Shown: positions 7,486 to 14,695 of the stretch, one piece after another
Numbering within the stretch: the first letter of the stretch is position 1
How the letters are laid out: the number at the start of each line of letters is the position of its first letter
Assembly: GCA_045585875.1 (NCBI GenBank)
Contig: JAZMZH010000069.1
Location: 1 to 23,354, forward strand
Length of the DNA stretch: 23,354 bases
Origin: JAVBQJ01 sp045585875
GTDB taxonomy: Bacteria; Verrucomicrobiota; Lentisphaeria; Victivallales; Victivallaceae
Reading direction: 5' to 3'
Translations under genes and position numbers: made by a program
Notes under the pieces: generated by a model
Seen by the model: the letters and a program-made list of their open reading frames with translations, nothing else
Told to the model about the DNA's origin: nothing
Databases searched by the model: none

Positions 7486-8511
7486 TCACACGAAGATGTG
7501 CTGAAACAAATTGAAGAAATATCCGACCAGAATAATGCCCAGAACGCAGATCCCGACGAAGAGGCCCAGCAGCAATGGTTTCATGACCTTGCGGAGCATG
7601 ATGATCGAAGGCAAACTCAAGGTCGTTACCGCCATCATGAACGACAGGACCGTTCCCAGTTGTGCGCCTTTCCCCAGAAGAGCTTCCGCGACCGGGATCG
7701 TGCCGAAAATGTCCGCATACATCGGTGTCCCGGCAAAAACCGCCAGTATCACACCGAAAGGATTCCTTCCGCCCAGAATGTTTTCGACCCAGGTTTCCGG
7801 AATCCAGTTGTGGATGAATGCACCGATCGCCACGCCCAGCAGAATGTATGGAAAAACTTTCTTTGCAGTGTCGCGCGTTTCATTCAACGCGAACCGCCAC
7901 CGGGACTGATGACTTTTTTCTTCCGGCTCGTTTTTCCCTCCGCCGCAACAGCAGCAACAGCAGGGCTTCTTTTTTTCGACCGTACTTTCGAGGAATTTCT
8001 CCATGTGAAGTTTCTCCAGCAGTGTGCCGCCTGCGATGGCGATCACCAGCCCGGTGAGGGTGTAGATCACCGCAACCTTCGCCCCGAATACGCCGGTCAG
8101 CAGCACCAGACTTCCAATGTCCACCATCGGAGAAGAGATCAGAAAAGAAAAAGTCGCGCCCAGCGGCAGCCCGGCGCGGGTGAATCCGATAAAAAGAGGA
8201 ATGGAGGAACAGGAGCAGAACGGGGTAATCGTTCCCAGCAGTGCGCCGAGGGTATTCGCCCAGATACCGTGAAAACGGCCGAGGATGCGTTTACTCCGTT
8301 CCGGCGGGAAATAACTTTGGATATAGGAAATCACGAAGATCAGCACACACAGCAGGATCGTGATTTTTATCACATCATACAGAAAAAACTGCAATGTTCC
8401 GCCCCATTTGCCGGTAATATCCACCCCGCAGTTTTTCAACATCAAACCGATTACCCCGTTGAGCCAGTTCATTCCCAGCACTTGATCCTGAAAAAAGTTC
8501 CACATCCCCAT
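7486..8511 (-). CDS. arsP: ArsP/DUF318-type permease (metalloid or organoarsenical efflux)
   Basis: A 341-residue inner-membrane permease of the ArsP_1 family (PF03773), with about 8 membrane segments. The family hallmark TPFCSCSSIPLF is at 96-107; the paired cysteines there are implicated in trivalent (organo)arsenical binding in characterised ArsP proteins. The central cytoplasmic loop contains KKKPCCCCCCGGG (six cysteines, 184-189). The start codon has AAGGAG at 8-base spacing. The gene follows the ArsR-type repressor by 55 bp on the same strand, so the two form a metalloid-responsive cassette. A weak internal promoter (TTTCAA at 8555-8560 read on the minus strand) might add expression. 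Substrate (methylarsenite, arsenite or another soft metal) cannot be fixed from sequence. Confidence 0.88.
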   Translation of the reverse strand: MGMWNFFQDQVLGMNWLNGVIGLMLKNCGVDITGKWGGTLQFFLYDVIKITILLCVLIFVISYIQSYFPPERSKRILGRFHGIWANTLGALLGTITPFCSCSSIPLFIGFTRAGLPLGATFSFLISSPMVDIGSLVLLTGVFGAKVAVIYTLTGLVIAIAGGTLLEKLHMEKFLESTVEKKKPCCCCCCGGGKNEPEEKSHQSRWRFALNETRDTAKKVFPYILLGVAIGAFIHNWIPETWVENILGGRNPFGVILAVFAGTPMYADIFGTIPVAEALLGKGAQLGTVLSFMMAVTTLSLPSIIMLRKVMKPLLLGLFVGICVLGIILVGYFFNLFQHIFV

Positions 8512-8566
8512 TGAAAGATCTCCTTTCTTTCATTTTGGTAAAAGACTAAATATATTTCAAAAAAAA

Positions 8567-8860
8567 TTACTCCGGCTTTTTCTCTGCGATACAGTCGATC
8601 GTGTTCAAGATGCATGGGCAGCGCAGGCGGTAGTAAACCTGCTTACCCCGTTTGTCATCGACGATGATACCGGCGTTTTTCAAGACGGTCAGATGCTGGC
8701 TGATGGTGGCGAACTTCACACCGACCGCATCGACGAATTCACAGACACAATGTTCCGCACCGTCAGCGAGCTGCTTGACGATCCAAAGCCGTGTAGGGTG
8801 TCCAAGAGCCTTGAACACCTCAGCTTCCCGCTTGCAGCAGTCTTTCACATACACCAACAT
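8567..8860 (-). CDS. arsR: ArsR/SmtB-family metalloregulator
   Basis: A 97-residue winged-helix repressor. The recognition region is FATISQHLTVLKNAGII (50-66), followed by a wing with KRGKQVYYRL. The alpha-3-type metal motif is EHCVCEFV with C38 and C40, matching the CVC of As(III)-sensing ArsR proteins. More cysteines lie at the N-terminus (C8, C9) and C-terminus (C81, C83, C90), a richer set than usual. ATG 8858-8860 has GAGG seven bases upstream; a GTG one codon earlier is possible. It is the first gene of the arsR-arsP cassette, has a strong promoter, and a palindromic site overlaps the -10 box, consistent with autorepression relieved by metalloid. Confidence 0.92.
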   Translation of the reverse strand: MLVYVKDCCKREAEVFKALGHPTRLWIVKQLADGAEHCVCEFVDAVGVKFATISQHLTVLKNAGIIVDDKRGKQVYYRLRCPCILNTIDCIAEKKPE

Positions 8861-8871
8861 CACAACACCTC

Positions 8872-8889
8872 GTTATTTAGTAATATAAC
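8872..8889. promoter_or_regulatory. Candidate ArsR operator
   Basis: GTTAT (8872-8876) and ATAAC (8885-8889) are perfect inverted arms eight bases apart. They overlap the -10 box and the start of the arsR transcript, where a repressor would block RNA polymerase. Confidence 0.5.
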
Positions 8890-8910
8890 ATAATGATGGA
8901 TGTTTTTCAA
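8882..8910 (-). promoter_or_regulatory. arsR-arsP promoter
   Basis: On the minus strand, TTGAAA (8905-8910), a 17-base spacer and TATATT (8882-8887). The short leader then carries GAGG before the arsR ATG. Confidence 0.75.
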
Positions 8911-8941
8911 ATGCCTGATGCGAAAATTCCGCAAAAAATCT

Positions 8942-9352
8942 TCAGAATAATTCACCGATCAGCGAAACGACCTCATCCAGCGGGATCTCCGTTCCGTCTT
9001 CCATGACCAGCGTCTTCTCCGGAACGGAAATGTGCCGCACCCAGTCCGTGACGGTCACATACGCGCCGCCAGACTTCCGCTCGTCCGGGACAAAGTATTC
9101 GATGGTCACTTCCGGACGATCCTGCAGACGGGCGGCAAGTTCGGAGAGACGGCGGTTCAGTTCTTCGGCCTCCTGCGCGTCCAGTTCGCGTCTTTCGGCG
9201 GTCAGTCGGGCAGTTTCCCCTACTGCCGACTCGTAACCCGTCAGCGCGGCAAACGGCGCGAACTGTGCGGCCCGGTCGCGGAGCGACATCTGCGGATGGT
9301 TCTGCGAGACGTGATGCGGCAGGTGGATGATGTCATCGTAGGACGTCTTCAT
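8942..9352 (-). CDS. YolD-like family protein (intact)
   Basis: A 136-residue protein of the YolD-like family (PF08863), which in Firmicutes and many gut bacteria normally sits directly after an SOS-inducible Y-family DNA polymerase. N-terminal hallmarks are DIIHLPHHVS..HPQM (7-22) and DRAAQFAPFAALTGYESAV (26-44). A helical AEELNRRLSELAARL segment follows, then a beta-rich C-terminus with YFVPDERK. Here no polymerase precedes it: the upstream neighbour is the ferredoxin-like gene, 21 bp away, and no clear ribosome binding site is seen. The biochemical role of the family is not established. Partial copies at 7179-7454 and 15861-15914 show that this is one of several once-present copies. Confidence 0.82.
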   Translation of the reverse strand: MKTSYDDIIHLPHHVSQNHPQMSLRDRAAQFAPFAALTGYESAVGETARLTAERRELDAQEAEELNRRLSELAARLQDRPEVTIEYFVPDERKSGGAYVTVTDWVRHISVPEKTLVMEDGTEIPLDEVVSLIGELF

Positions 9353-9373
9353 TTCAACAACATGAGTCGACGC

Positions 9374-10177
9374 TCAGTCCCGGGGACTTCCGTCGATGCC
9401 GACGATCGCCGTTTTCAGCGGAATATCCTTTCCTGCCAGTTCCAGTGCCTTCCTGACGATCATGACCGTTCCCCCGCAGCAGGGGACTTCCATGCGCGCA
9501 ACGGTGATGGACCGGATGTCGTGACGCTGAAATATCTGCGAGAGTTTTTCGACATACCCGTCAATGTCGGTATCCAGTTTCGGACAAAAGATAATCAGAA
9601 TTCTTCCGTCCAGCAGTTCCCGATGGAATGAACCGTAAGCATGGGCAACGCAGTCCGCCGAGATCAGAAGATCGGCGTTGTCGAAATACTCTGCGCCGGG
9701 ATTGAGCAGTTTCAGCTGGACAGGCCACTGGCGCAGCGCGGACGCTCCCCCGGCGACGGCCTCCTTATCGGCTTTCTGAGCGGCAAAACGTTTCATCAGA
9801 GAGCCGGGGCATCCGGAGTGCGGAAGTTCCGGAACAGGAATATCGTGCTCCTTGAGATAATTTACGGCGATGTCGAAAAGTTTGAATTCGCCGTGGGACT
9901 TCAGGTGCTTCAAATGGGCGATGATGGTGTTTTCGCCTTGCTTGACGATGGTCTCCATGACCTTGGCTTCGTCATAGGGTTCCGCTTCCCGCTCCACGGT
10001 GCGGATCGCTCCCTCCGGGCACTCGCCGATGCACGCGCCGAGCCCGTCGCAGAAGAGATCGCTGATTAGTCGCGCCTTGCCGTCGATGATTTGCAGCGCC
10101 CCTTCCGGGCAGTTTGGAATACAAGCTCCGCAACCGTTGCATTTTTCCTGATCTATTTCAATGATTTTCCGTTTCAT
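9374..10177 (-). CDS. Ferredoxin-like Fe-S protein linked to hcp
   Basis: A 267-residue soluble protein. Residues 13-23 hold a full [4Fe-4S] motif, CNGCGACIPNC. The second motif, CDGLGACIGEC (43-53), has only three cysteines because leucine occupies the usual second position. The C-terminal ~200 residues carry further cysteines in GCPGS, SADCVAHAYGSFH, IIFCPKLD and EVPCCGG, suggesting another metal or redox site. From memory, proteins of this architecture often accompany hybrid-cluster protein genes in anaerobes and probably deliver electrons to Hcp. The start overlaps the NapH-like gene by 20 bp, and a GGA-type ribosome binding site precedes the ATG at 10175-10177. Confidence 0.82.
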   Translation of the reverse strand: MKRKIIEIDQEKCNGCGACIPNCPEGALQIIDGKARLISDLFCDGLGACIGECPEGAIRTVEREAEPYDEAKVMETIVKQGENTIIAHLKHLKSHGEFKLFDIAVNYLKEHDIPVPELPHSGCPGSLMKRFAAQKADKEAVAGGASALRQWPVQLKLLNPGAEYFDNADLLISADCVAHAYGSFHRELLDGRILIIFCPKLDTDIDGYVEKLSQIFQRHDIRSITVARMEVPCCGGTVMIVRKALELAGKDIPLKTAIVGIDGSPRD

Positions 10178-10823
10178 TTCGCATTTCCTTCACCGATGAT
10201 TCCATTGACAACGCATGTTTTGGGCAACGTTCTACGCAACGTCGGCAGTGCATGCAGTCGGGATTGCGGAACAATCCGTCAATTGCGTCGCCAGGCGGAA
10301 AGAACCCGAAGGGGCACGCCTTGGCGCATAGTCCGCATTTTACACAGATGTCGGCGACACGAATGCCGCTCTTCAACGGCCAGATCGTTTTGTATATCTT
10401 CCCCATCGGGCAGACGGAACACCAGAAGTAGCGGTTGAAGACCAGCCATCCGATGAGGCCGACCGTTGTCGTAATGGCGACCATGATGTACAGCAGCATT
10501 CCCCAGGCACGGAGCGATGTTGGGCGAAGCCATAGGGCCAGACCTGCGAACATCACCACCATCACCGCGATGGACGTCTTGCGCGCCAGAAGACCGGCGG
10601 GAACTTTGCGACCGGTGTCCGGCAGCAGCGAATAGAACTCGCCTCGGGGACAGAAGTTGCCGCAACCGTGCCGCCCTCCATGCCGCAGCGCACCAATCAG
10701 CCCCACGGCCACGTCGAGCACGAGGCAATAGGCAAGACACGGATACCGCCAGCCCAGTGCCAGCACCGCCACGAACAGCAGCGCCTCAATGGCGCGTTTT
10801 ACGGATGAATAGCGATATTTCAC
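10158..10823 (-). CDS. NapH/NosR-like membrane Fe-S protein
   Basis: A 221-residue membrane protein with about four hydrophobic segments. Two CxxxCP-type motifs of the NapH/NosR family are present (GCGNFCPRGEF and WCSVCPMGK). Two C-terminal [4Fe-4S] ferredoxin motifs follow (CVKCGLCAKAC and CMHCRRCVERC). Such proteins move electrons between the quinone pool and soluble partners. Here it is flanked by hcp (15 bp upstream) and the ferredoxin-like gene (20-bp overlap), so it likely connects membrane electron flow to Hcp through that ferredoxin. The start is GTG 10821-10823 with AGGGA upstream. No periplasmic nitrate reductase genes are nearby, so NapH itself is unlikely. Confidence 0.85.
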   Translation of the reverse strand: MKYRYSSVKRAIEALLFVAVLALGWRYPCLAYCLVLDVAVGLIGALRHGGRHGCGNFCPRGEFYSLLPDTGRKVPAGLLARKTSIAVMVVMFAGLALWLRPTSLRAWGMLLYIMVAITTTVGLIGWLVFNRYFWCSVCPMGKIYKTIWPLKSGIRVADICVKCGLCAKACPFGFFPPGDAIDGLFRNPDCMHCRRCVERCPKHALSMESSVKEMRNETENH

Positions 10824-10838
10824 TGCATATCCCTGTAT

Positions 10839-12473
10839 TTAGCCGATCAGCAGCTTGATGTCGTCATCGACCGTGCCGATGCCAGCGATGCCGAAACTTT
10901 CCACCAACACCTTCGCAACATTCGGCGAAAGGAAGGCTGGGAGCGTCGGGCCGAGGTGGATGTTCTTCACGCCGAGATAAAGGAGCGCCAGCAGGACGAT
11001 GACCGCCTTCTGCTCATACCATGCGATATTGAACGCGAGAGGCAGCTTGTTGATATCGTCAAGTCCGAAGACCTCCTTGAGCTTCAGCGCGATGAGCGCC
11101 AGCGAGTAGGAGTCGTTGCACTGCCCCGCGTCGAGGACGCGCGGGATGCCTCCGATGTCGCCGAGTGGCAATTTGTTGTATTTGTATTTGGCGCAACCGG
11201 CCGTCAGGATGACCACGTCCTTCGGAAGCTTCGAGGCGAATTCCGCATAGTATTCGCGGCTTTTCATGCGTCCGTCGCAGCCCGCCATGACCACGAACTT
11301 GCGGATGGCTCCCGATTTGACAGCGGCGACCACCTTGTCCGCAAAGGCGAATACCTGTTCGTGCGCGAAACCGCCGACGATCTTCCCCGTCTCCAATTCT
11401 TCGGGCGGAGGACACGTCTTCGCCTGAGCGATGATGCCGGAAAAATCCTTGACTTCGCCGTATGCTCCGGGAATGTGGCGGCAGTCGGGGACGCCGACCG
11501 TGCCGGTGGTCCACAGGCGTCCTTTGTAACTTTCCGCAGGCGGTACGACGCAGTTGGTGGTCATCAGGATCGGCCCGTGGAATTTCTCGAACTCATCCTT
11601 CTGCTTCCACCAGGCGTTCCCGTAGTTTCCCGCGAAATGCGGATATTTCTTGAAGGCCGGGTAGTAGTGGGCAGGAAGCATCTCGGAGTGGGTATAGATG
11701 TCGATGCCCTGGTCCGCGGACTGCTCCAGAAGCATCTCCAGATCGCGCAGGTCGTGTCCGGAAATGAGGATCCCCGGACGGTTGCGGACACCGAGTTCGA
11801 CTTCGGTGATCTCAGGATTGCCGTAGGCGGAAGTGTTCGCCTTGTCCAGGAGGGCCATCCCCTGTACGCCATACTTGCCCGTATCCAGCGCAAGCGCGGT
11901 CAGCGCTGCCGCGTCCAGCGAATTATCCAGCGTCTTTGCCAAGGCGGACTGGATGAAGGCATCGATGGCCTCATCGTCCTGAAGGAGCGCGTTCGCATGC
12001 TTGAGATAGGCGGCAAGTCCTTTCAGCCCATAGATGATGAGTTCACGCAGACTTCGGATGTCCTCGTCCTTCGTCGCCTGTACGCCCACCTCCGCCGCCT
12101 TGGCGTCGAATTCATTTCTGCATCCCGACCACCGGGCGGCTTCTGGCAGATCGGATGCGTTGCCGAGTTGCGACAACAGTTCCGATTTCACCTTCAGCGT
12201 CTCCTCAACGGCACGGATGATCGCTTCCCGGTCGAAATTGGCGTTGGTGATCGTGACGAAGAGATTTTGGGTGATCCGGTGGTTGATGTTTTGGGACACG
12301 CTCTTCCCTTCCGTCCGAAGCTGGGCGGCAACCGCTCCAAGCCCCTTGGTGACATATACCAGCAGATCCTGCATGGCGGCAACTTCCGGTTTCTTGCCGC
12401 AGACTCCGCAAATGGTGCAGCCCTTGCCGCCCGCCGTTTCCTGACACTGCCAGCAGAACATCTTGTTTTCCAT
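10839..12473 (-). CDS. hcp: Hybrid-cluster protein (hydroxylamine / nitric oxide reductase), class I
   Basis: A 544-residue cytoplasmic Hcp, which reduces NO to N2O (E. coli) or hydroxylamine to ammonia in vitro and protects against nitrosative stress. The N-terminal cluster motif is C7-x2-C10-x8-C19-x5-C25, the class I spacing of Desulfovibrio, with an extra cysteine at 22. All hybrid-cluster ligand segments are visible in order: SGHDLRD (His), THSEMLP (Glu), TTNCVVPP, VMAGCDGR, TAGCAKYK, DAGQCNDS (four Cys) and WYEQKAV (Glu, Lys). The ribosome binding site is AGGAGG, 8 bases before the ATG. It lies 32 bp after the TetR gene and ahead of two Fe-S electron carriers, forming one operon. Confidence 0.97.
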   Translation of the reverse strand: MENKMFCWQCQETAGGKGCTICGVCGKKPEVAAMQDLLVYVTKGLGAVAAQLRTEGKSVSQNINHRITQNLFVTITNANFDREAIIRAVEETLKVKSELLSQLGNASDLPEAARWSGCRNEFDAKAAEVGVQATKDEDIRSLRELIIYGLKGLAAYLKHANALLQDDEAIDAFIQSALAKTLDNSLDAAALTALALDTGKYGVQGMALLDKANTSAYGNPEITEVELGVRNRPGILISGHDLRDLEMLLEQSADQGIDIYTHSEMLPAHYYPAFKKYPHFAGNYGNAWWKQKDEFEKFHGPILMTTNCVVPPAESYKGRLWTTGTVGVPDCRHIPGAYGEVKDFSGIIAQAKTCPPPEELETGKIVGGFAHEQVFAFADKVVAAVKSGAIRKFVVMAGCDGRMKSREYYAEFASKLPKDVVILTAGCAKYKYNKLPLGDIGGIPRVLDAGQCNDSYSLALIALKLKEVFGLDDINKLPLAFNIAWYEQKAVIVLLALLYLGVKNIHLGPTLPAFLSPNVAKVLVESFGIAGIGTVDDDIKLLIG

Positions 12474-12505
12474 CTTGTTTTCCTCCTGTGTTGTATGTGG
12501 TCAGA

Positions 12506-13081
12506 TCACGGTTTCACACTCAAAAGTATTTTCATGCTGTCCAGCAGATGCTGGCGTTCTTCCCTGAGATCGAAAGCCCCGTGGGACATTCCCCACTGCT
12601 TGATGAGCAGCCGAAGCGGGCCCAGGATCAGCCGGAAAAGCGTATCCATGGGAATATCGCCGCGTATCTCTCCCGCCTCAATAGCCTCTCTGAAATGTTT
12701 GAGCATGACCTTGTGATGGTGCTGCATCATTCCGAAAAGGATCTGTTCCACTTCGGAATCTCCCTGGAACAATTCTTCCGCAAAGACCACCCGCGCCAGA
12801 TCGGGTGTGGCAAGCACCAGTTCCGTCCGGTGAACAAGGGCGGCTTCGATGGCGGTCCAGCCGTGCAATGGCTCGATATTGTCCGCATCGGCCTCGAAAC
12901 GTCCGACCAGCGCCTGAACGATCTCCACTTTGTCATGGAAATGGTAATAGAGTGCGGCGTCGGTCACACCGAGCGCCTGACTCAAATGCCGGATCGTCAG
13001 ATTGCGCATTCCTTTTTCCGCAATCAGGCGCAATGCAGCATCGACGATCTCGTTCTGCCTTGTCGTCAACTCTTTCTTCAT
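12506..13081 (-). CDS. TetR-family repressor of the hcp operon
   Basis: A 191-residue TetR/AcrR-type regulator. The helix-turn-helix is LTIRHLSQALGVTDAALYYHF (28-48), with the family's conserved ALYYHF end; the all-helical C-terminal domain should bind an unknown ligand. It is the first gene of the operon that continues into hcp, the NapH-like gene and the ferredoxin-like gene. An imperfect palindrome beside the -10 box of its promoter suggests autoregulation of the whole operon. Hcp genes are more often controlled by HcpR, NsrR, FNR or OxyR, so a TetR regulator is notable. The ligand cannot be inferred from sequence. Confidence 0.9.
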   Translation of the reverse strand: MKKELTTRQNEIVDAALRLIAEKGMRNLTIRHLSQALGVTDAALYYHFHDKVEIVQALVGRFEADADNIEPLHGWTAIEAALVHRTELVLATPDLARVVFAEELFQGDSEVEQILFGMMQHHHKVMLKHFREAIEAGEIRGDIPMDTLFRLILGPLRLLIKQWGMSHGAFDLREERQHLLDSMKILLSVKP

Positions 13082-13109
13082 CGAAGACTCCGTTTTTGAG
13101 GTTCTGTTT

Positions 13110-13123
13110 AGTGAACGCTTACT
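13110..13123. promoter_or_regulatory. Candidate TetR operator
   Basis: AGTGAACGCTTACT is an imperfect palindrome (5 of 7 arm positions pair) directly downstream of the -10 box, where a bound repressor would block transcription. The A/T-only flanks extend the symmetry only partly. Confidence 0.45.
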
Positions 13124-13124
13124 T

Positions 13125-13152
13125 AATATACGATCAAAATAAAAATTGTCAA
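13125..13152 (-). promoter_or_regulatory. Promoter of the TetR-hcp operon
   Basis: On the minus strand a consensus TTGACA (13147-13152), a 16-base spacer and TATATT (13125-13130). Upstream of the -35 (13153-13186) the DNA is almost all A/T and includes two tandem GTGATAAAAA units, which could act as an UP element. Confidence 0.75.
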
Positions 13153-13186
13153 GGATAAAGTGATAAAAAGTGATAAAAATATTTTT

Positions 13187-13321
13187 TCATTTCCGGTGTC
13201 CTCCGATCTGTTCGTTCCGTTCCTTGCCGGTCGCGCCTTCCACGAAGTTCGTGCCCTTCAGGATGGCGTTCTTTCCCATCCGGTTCTTGATGCCGATGAT
13301 CGCCTGCTGCCGGAGTATTCT
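13187..13321 (-). pseudogene. Remnant of a Y-family DNA polymerase C-terminus
   Basis: In the minus-strand frame ending at the TGA 13187-13189 the sequence reads about 40 codons, including KNAILKGTNFVEGATGKERN and ending QIGGHRK. I recognise this from memory as the conserved C-terminal tail of UvrX/DinB-like Y-family polymerases of Firmicutes and gut bacteria (typical form NAILKG.N..EGAT...RN.QIGGHKA). The rest of the polymerase is absent: upstream, the sequence changes to an unrelated cyclophilin-fold gene in another frame. In intact loci this tail is followed at once by a YolD gene, and YolD copies occur elsewhere in this window, so this is likely debris of such a module. Confidence 0.65.
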
Positions 13322-13469
13322 CCAATGTCGCGGAAAACGTTTTGCCCCCGATGGTGATTCTGATTTCAGGCATGGTTTTCTCCGTAGACGGAGAGTTTTC
13401 GCATTTCGCGCCGGACACCAGCAGGAATGCCGCTATCCCGGCAAGAATGAGACCGATTGCTCCTTTCAT
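13306..13469 (-). pseudogene. Truncated cyclophilin-like-fold exported protein
   Basis: The ATG at 13467-13469 opens a hydrophobic signal-like N-terminus (MKGAIGLILAGIAAFLLVSG) and then MPEIRITIGGKTFSATLEN. The latter is the typical start of the small cyclophilin-like domain (Cyclophil_like2 type) found in bacterial exported proteins. After about residue 55 the frame runs into the polymerase remnant and encodes a charged sequence unlike any protein, ending at 13149. The domain is therefore cut after its first strands. The gene starts 27 bp after the alpha/beta hydrolase stop on the same strand, so it was probably the last gene of that operon. The lipobox is poor (AKC). Confidence 0.7.
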
Positions 13470-13496
13470 TTTGCGAAAACTCTATCTCACAGGATG

Positions 13497-14585
13497 TTAT
13501 TTCACACCGAGATATTTCCGGAAGAAACCGTCGATCCGGTCAAAGGGGATGACCTTCATGTTGTCGTAGAGGTCGCAATGGACCGCGCCGGGAACGATCA
13601 GGAGTTCCTTGTTGTCGCCTTTCAGCATCTTGAACGCCGTTTCGCCGAAGTAGCGGCTGTGCGCCTTTTCGCCGTGGACGACCATGACCGCGCTTTCGAT
13701 CTCACCGGCGTAGGCAAGCAGTTTCGCATTCAGGAAGGAGAGCGAGGAAGTCTTGTTCCAGCCCCGGTTGGAGTTCAGCGAGCGGGGATGATAGCCGCGC
13801 TGGGTCTTGTAGTGATCGTAATACTCTTTGACGAACTGCGGCGCATCGGCGGGAAGCGGATCGACCACGCCGCCCGCGAGTTCGTAATACCCGGCGGCAT
13901 AATCTTTCGTGCGCTGTTCGTTCAGTGCCTTGCGGAGTTTCTGCCGCGCCTGCGGATTATTGTCCGCATCGTTGTAGCCGTTGGCGGTGACGCGCGTCAT
14001 GTCATACATCGTGACCGCGACGGTTGCCTTGATCCGGGTGTCGATGGCGGCGGCGTTGATCGCCATGCCGCCCCAGCCGCAGATGCCGAGAATGCCGATC
14101 CGTTCCGGGTCGACGTCCGGCCGGTTGCTCAGATAGTCCACAGCCGCCTGGAAATCTTCGGTATTGATGTCAGGAGACGCTACATAGCGGGGAGTGCCGC
14201 CCGACTCTCCCGTGAAAGAGGGATCGAAGGCGATAGTCAGGTAACCGCGTTCCGCCAGGGTCTGTGCGTAGATCCCGCTGGACTGTTCTTTGACTGCACC
14301 GAACGGACCGGACACCGCGATGGCGGGGAGTTTGCCGGAAGCGTTCTTCGGTTTGTAAAGGTCGGCGGCAAGCGTGATGCCGAAGCGGTTGTGGAATGTC
14401 ACCTTGCAATGGTCCACCTTGTCGCTCTTCGGGAAAATCTTGTCCCACTTTTCGGTCAGCTGCAATTTTTCATCCTGTACGCCGGGATTCTTCATGTCGG
14501 TCATTTTTCCGGTCTCCTTTCCATAGGTTGTGATCGTGATTCCTGACAGCAGGGCCAGGCCGATGATTCTTCCGATTGCTTTCAT
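13497..14585 (-). CDS. Exported alpha/beta hydrolase with cysteine nucleophile (dienelactone hydrolase-like)
   Basis: A 362-residue hydrolase with an N-terminal signal-like segment (MKAIGRIIGLALLSGITITT), so probably periplasmic. The nucleophile elbow is GILGICGWGG with C169 in place of serine, as in YcjY- and dienelactone-hydrolase-like families. The acid/histidine part is VVHGEKAHSRYF and VPGAVHCDLYD with H336. The strand leading to the elbow (DPERIGILG) and the oxyanion region (VSGPFGAVKEQ) are normal for the fold. ATG 14583-14585 has AAGGA eight bases upstream; a longer in-frame extension to 14657 would cover the promoter and is rejected. It is divergent from a LysR gene that probably controls it. 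The substrate is unknown. Confidence 0.82.
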   Translation of the reverse strand: MKAIGRIIGLALLSGITITTYGKETGKMTDMKNPGVQDEKLQLTEKWDKIFPKSDKVDHCKVTFHNRFGITLAADLYKPKNASGKLPAIAVSGPFGAVKEQSSGIYAQTLAERGYLTIAFDPSFTGESGGTPRYVASPDINTEDFQAAVDYLSNRPDVDPERIGILGICGWGGMAINAAAIDTRIKATVAVTMYDMTRVTANGYNDADNNPQARQKLRKALNEQRTKDYAAGYYELAGGVVDPLPADAPQFVKEYYDHYKTQRGYHPRSLNSNRGWNKTSSLSFLNAKLLAYAGEIESAVMVVHGEKAHSRYFGETAFKMLKGDNKELLIVPGAVHCDLYDNMKVIPFDRIDGFFRKYLGVK

Positions 14586-14628
14586 TGCTCTTTTCCTTTC
14601 TTTGAGGGTGAGTTTGTGTCTGGAGCAT

Positions 14629-14657
14629 AATATAAGTGCGGGCTCATGAAATAGCAA
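14629..14657 (-). promoter_or_regulatory. Promoter of the alpha/beta hydrolase
   Basis: On the minus strand TTGCTA (14652-14657), 17 bases, TATATT (14629-14634). The weaker -35 fits a promoter that needs an activator such as the divergent LysR protein. Confidence 0.6.
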
Positions 14658-14680
14658 ATACTTTGTTTTTATATGATGAT

Positions 14681-14695
14681 ATGCTTGAAAAGCAT
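14681..14695. promoter_or_regulatory. LysR-type binding site (T-N11-A palindrome)
   Basis: ATGCTTGAAAAGCAT is a perfect palindrome with 6-bp arms around GAA and contains the T-N11-A pattern of LysR sites. It overlaps the -35 box of the lysR promoter and sits about 24 bp upstream of the hydrolase -35, the classic arrangement for autorepression and divergent activation. Confidence 0.7.

Noticed and set aside
13155..13180. Tandem GTGATAAAAA units as a repeat array
   Set aside because: Only two units; more simply explained as the A/T-rich upstream part of the TetR promoter.
13149..13469. A 106-residue protein as a single intact gene
   Set aside because: Its second half reads out of frame through the polymerase tail and looks non-protein-like; it is better described as two joined gene fragments.
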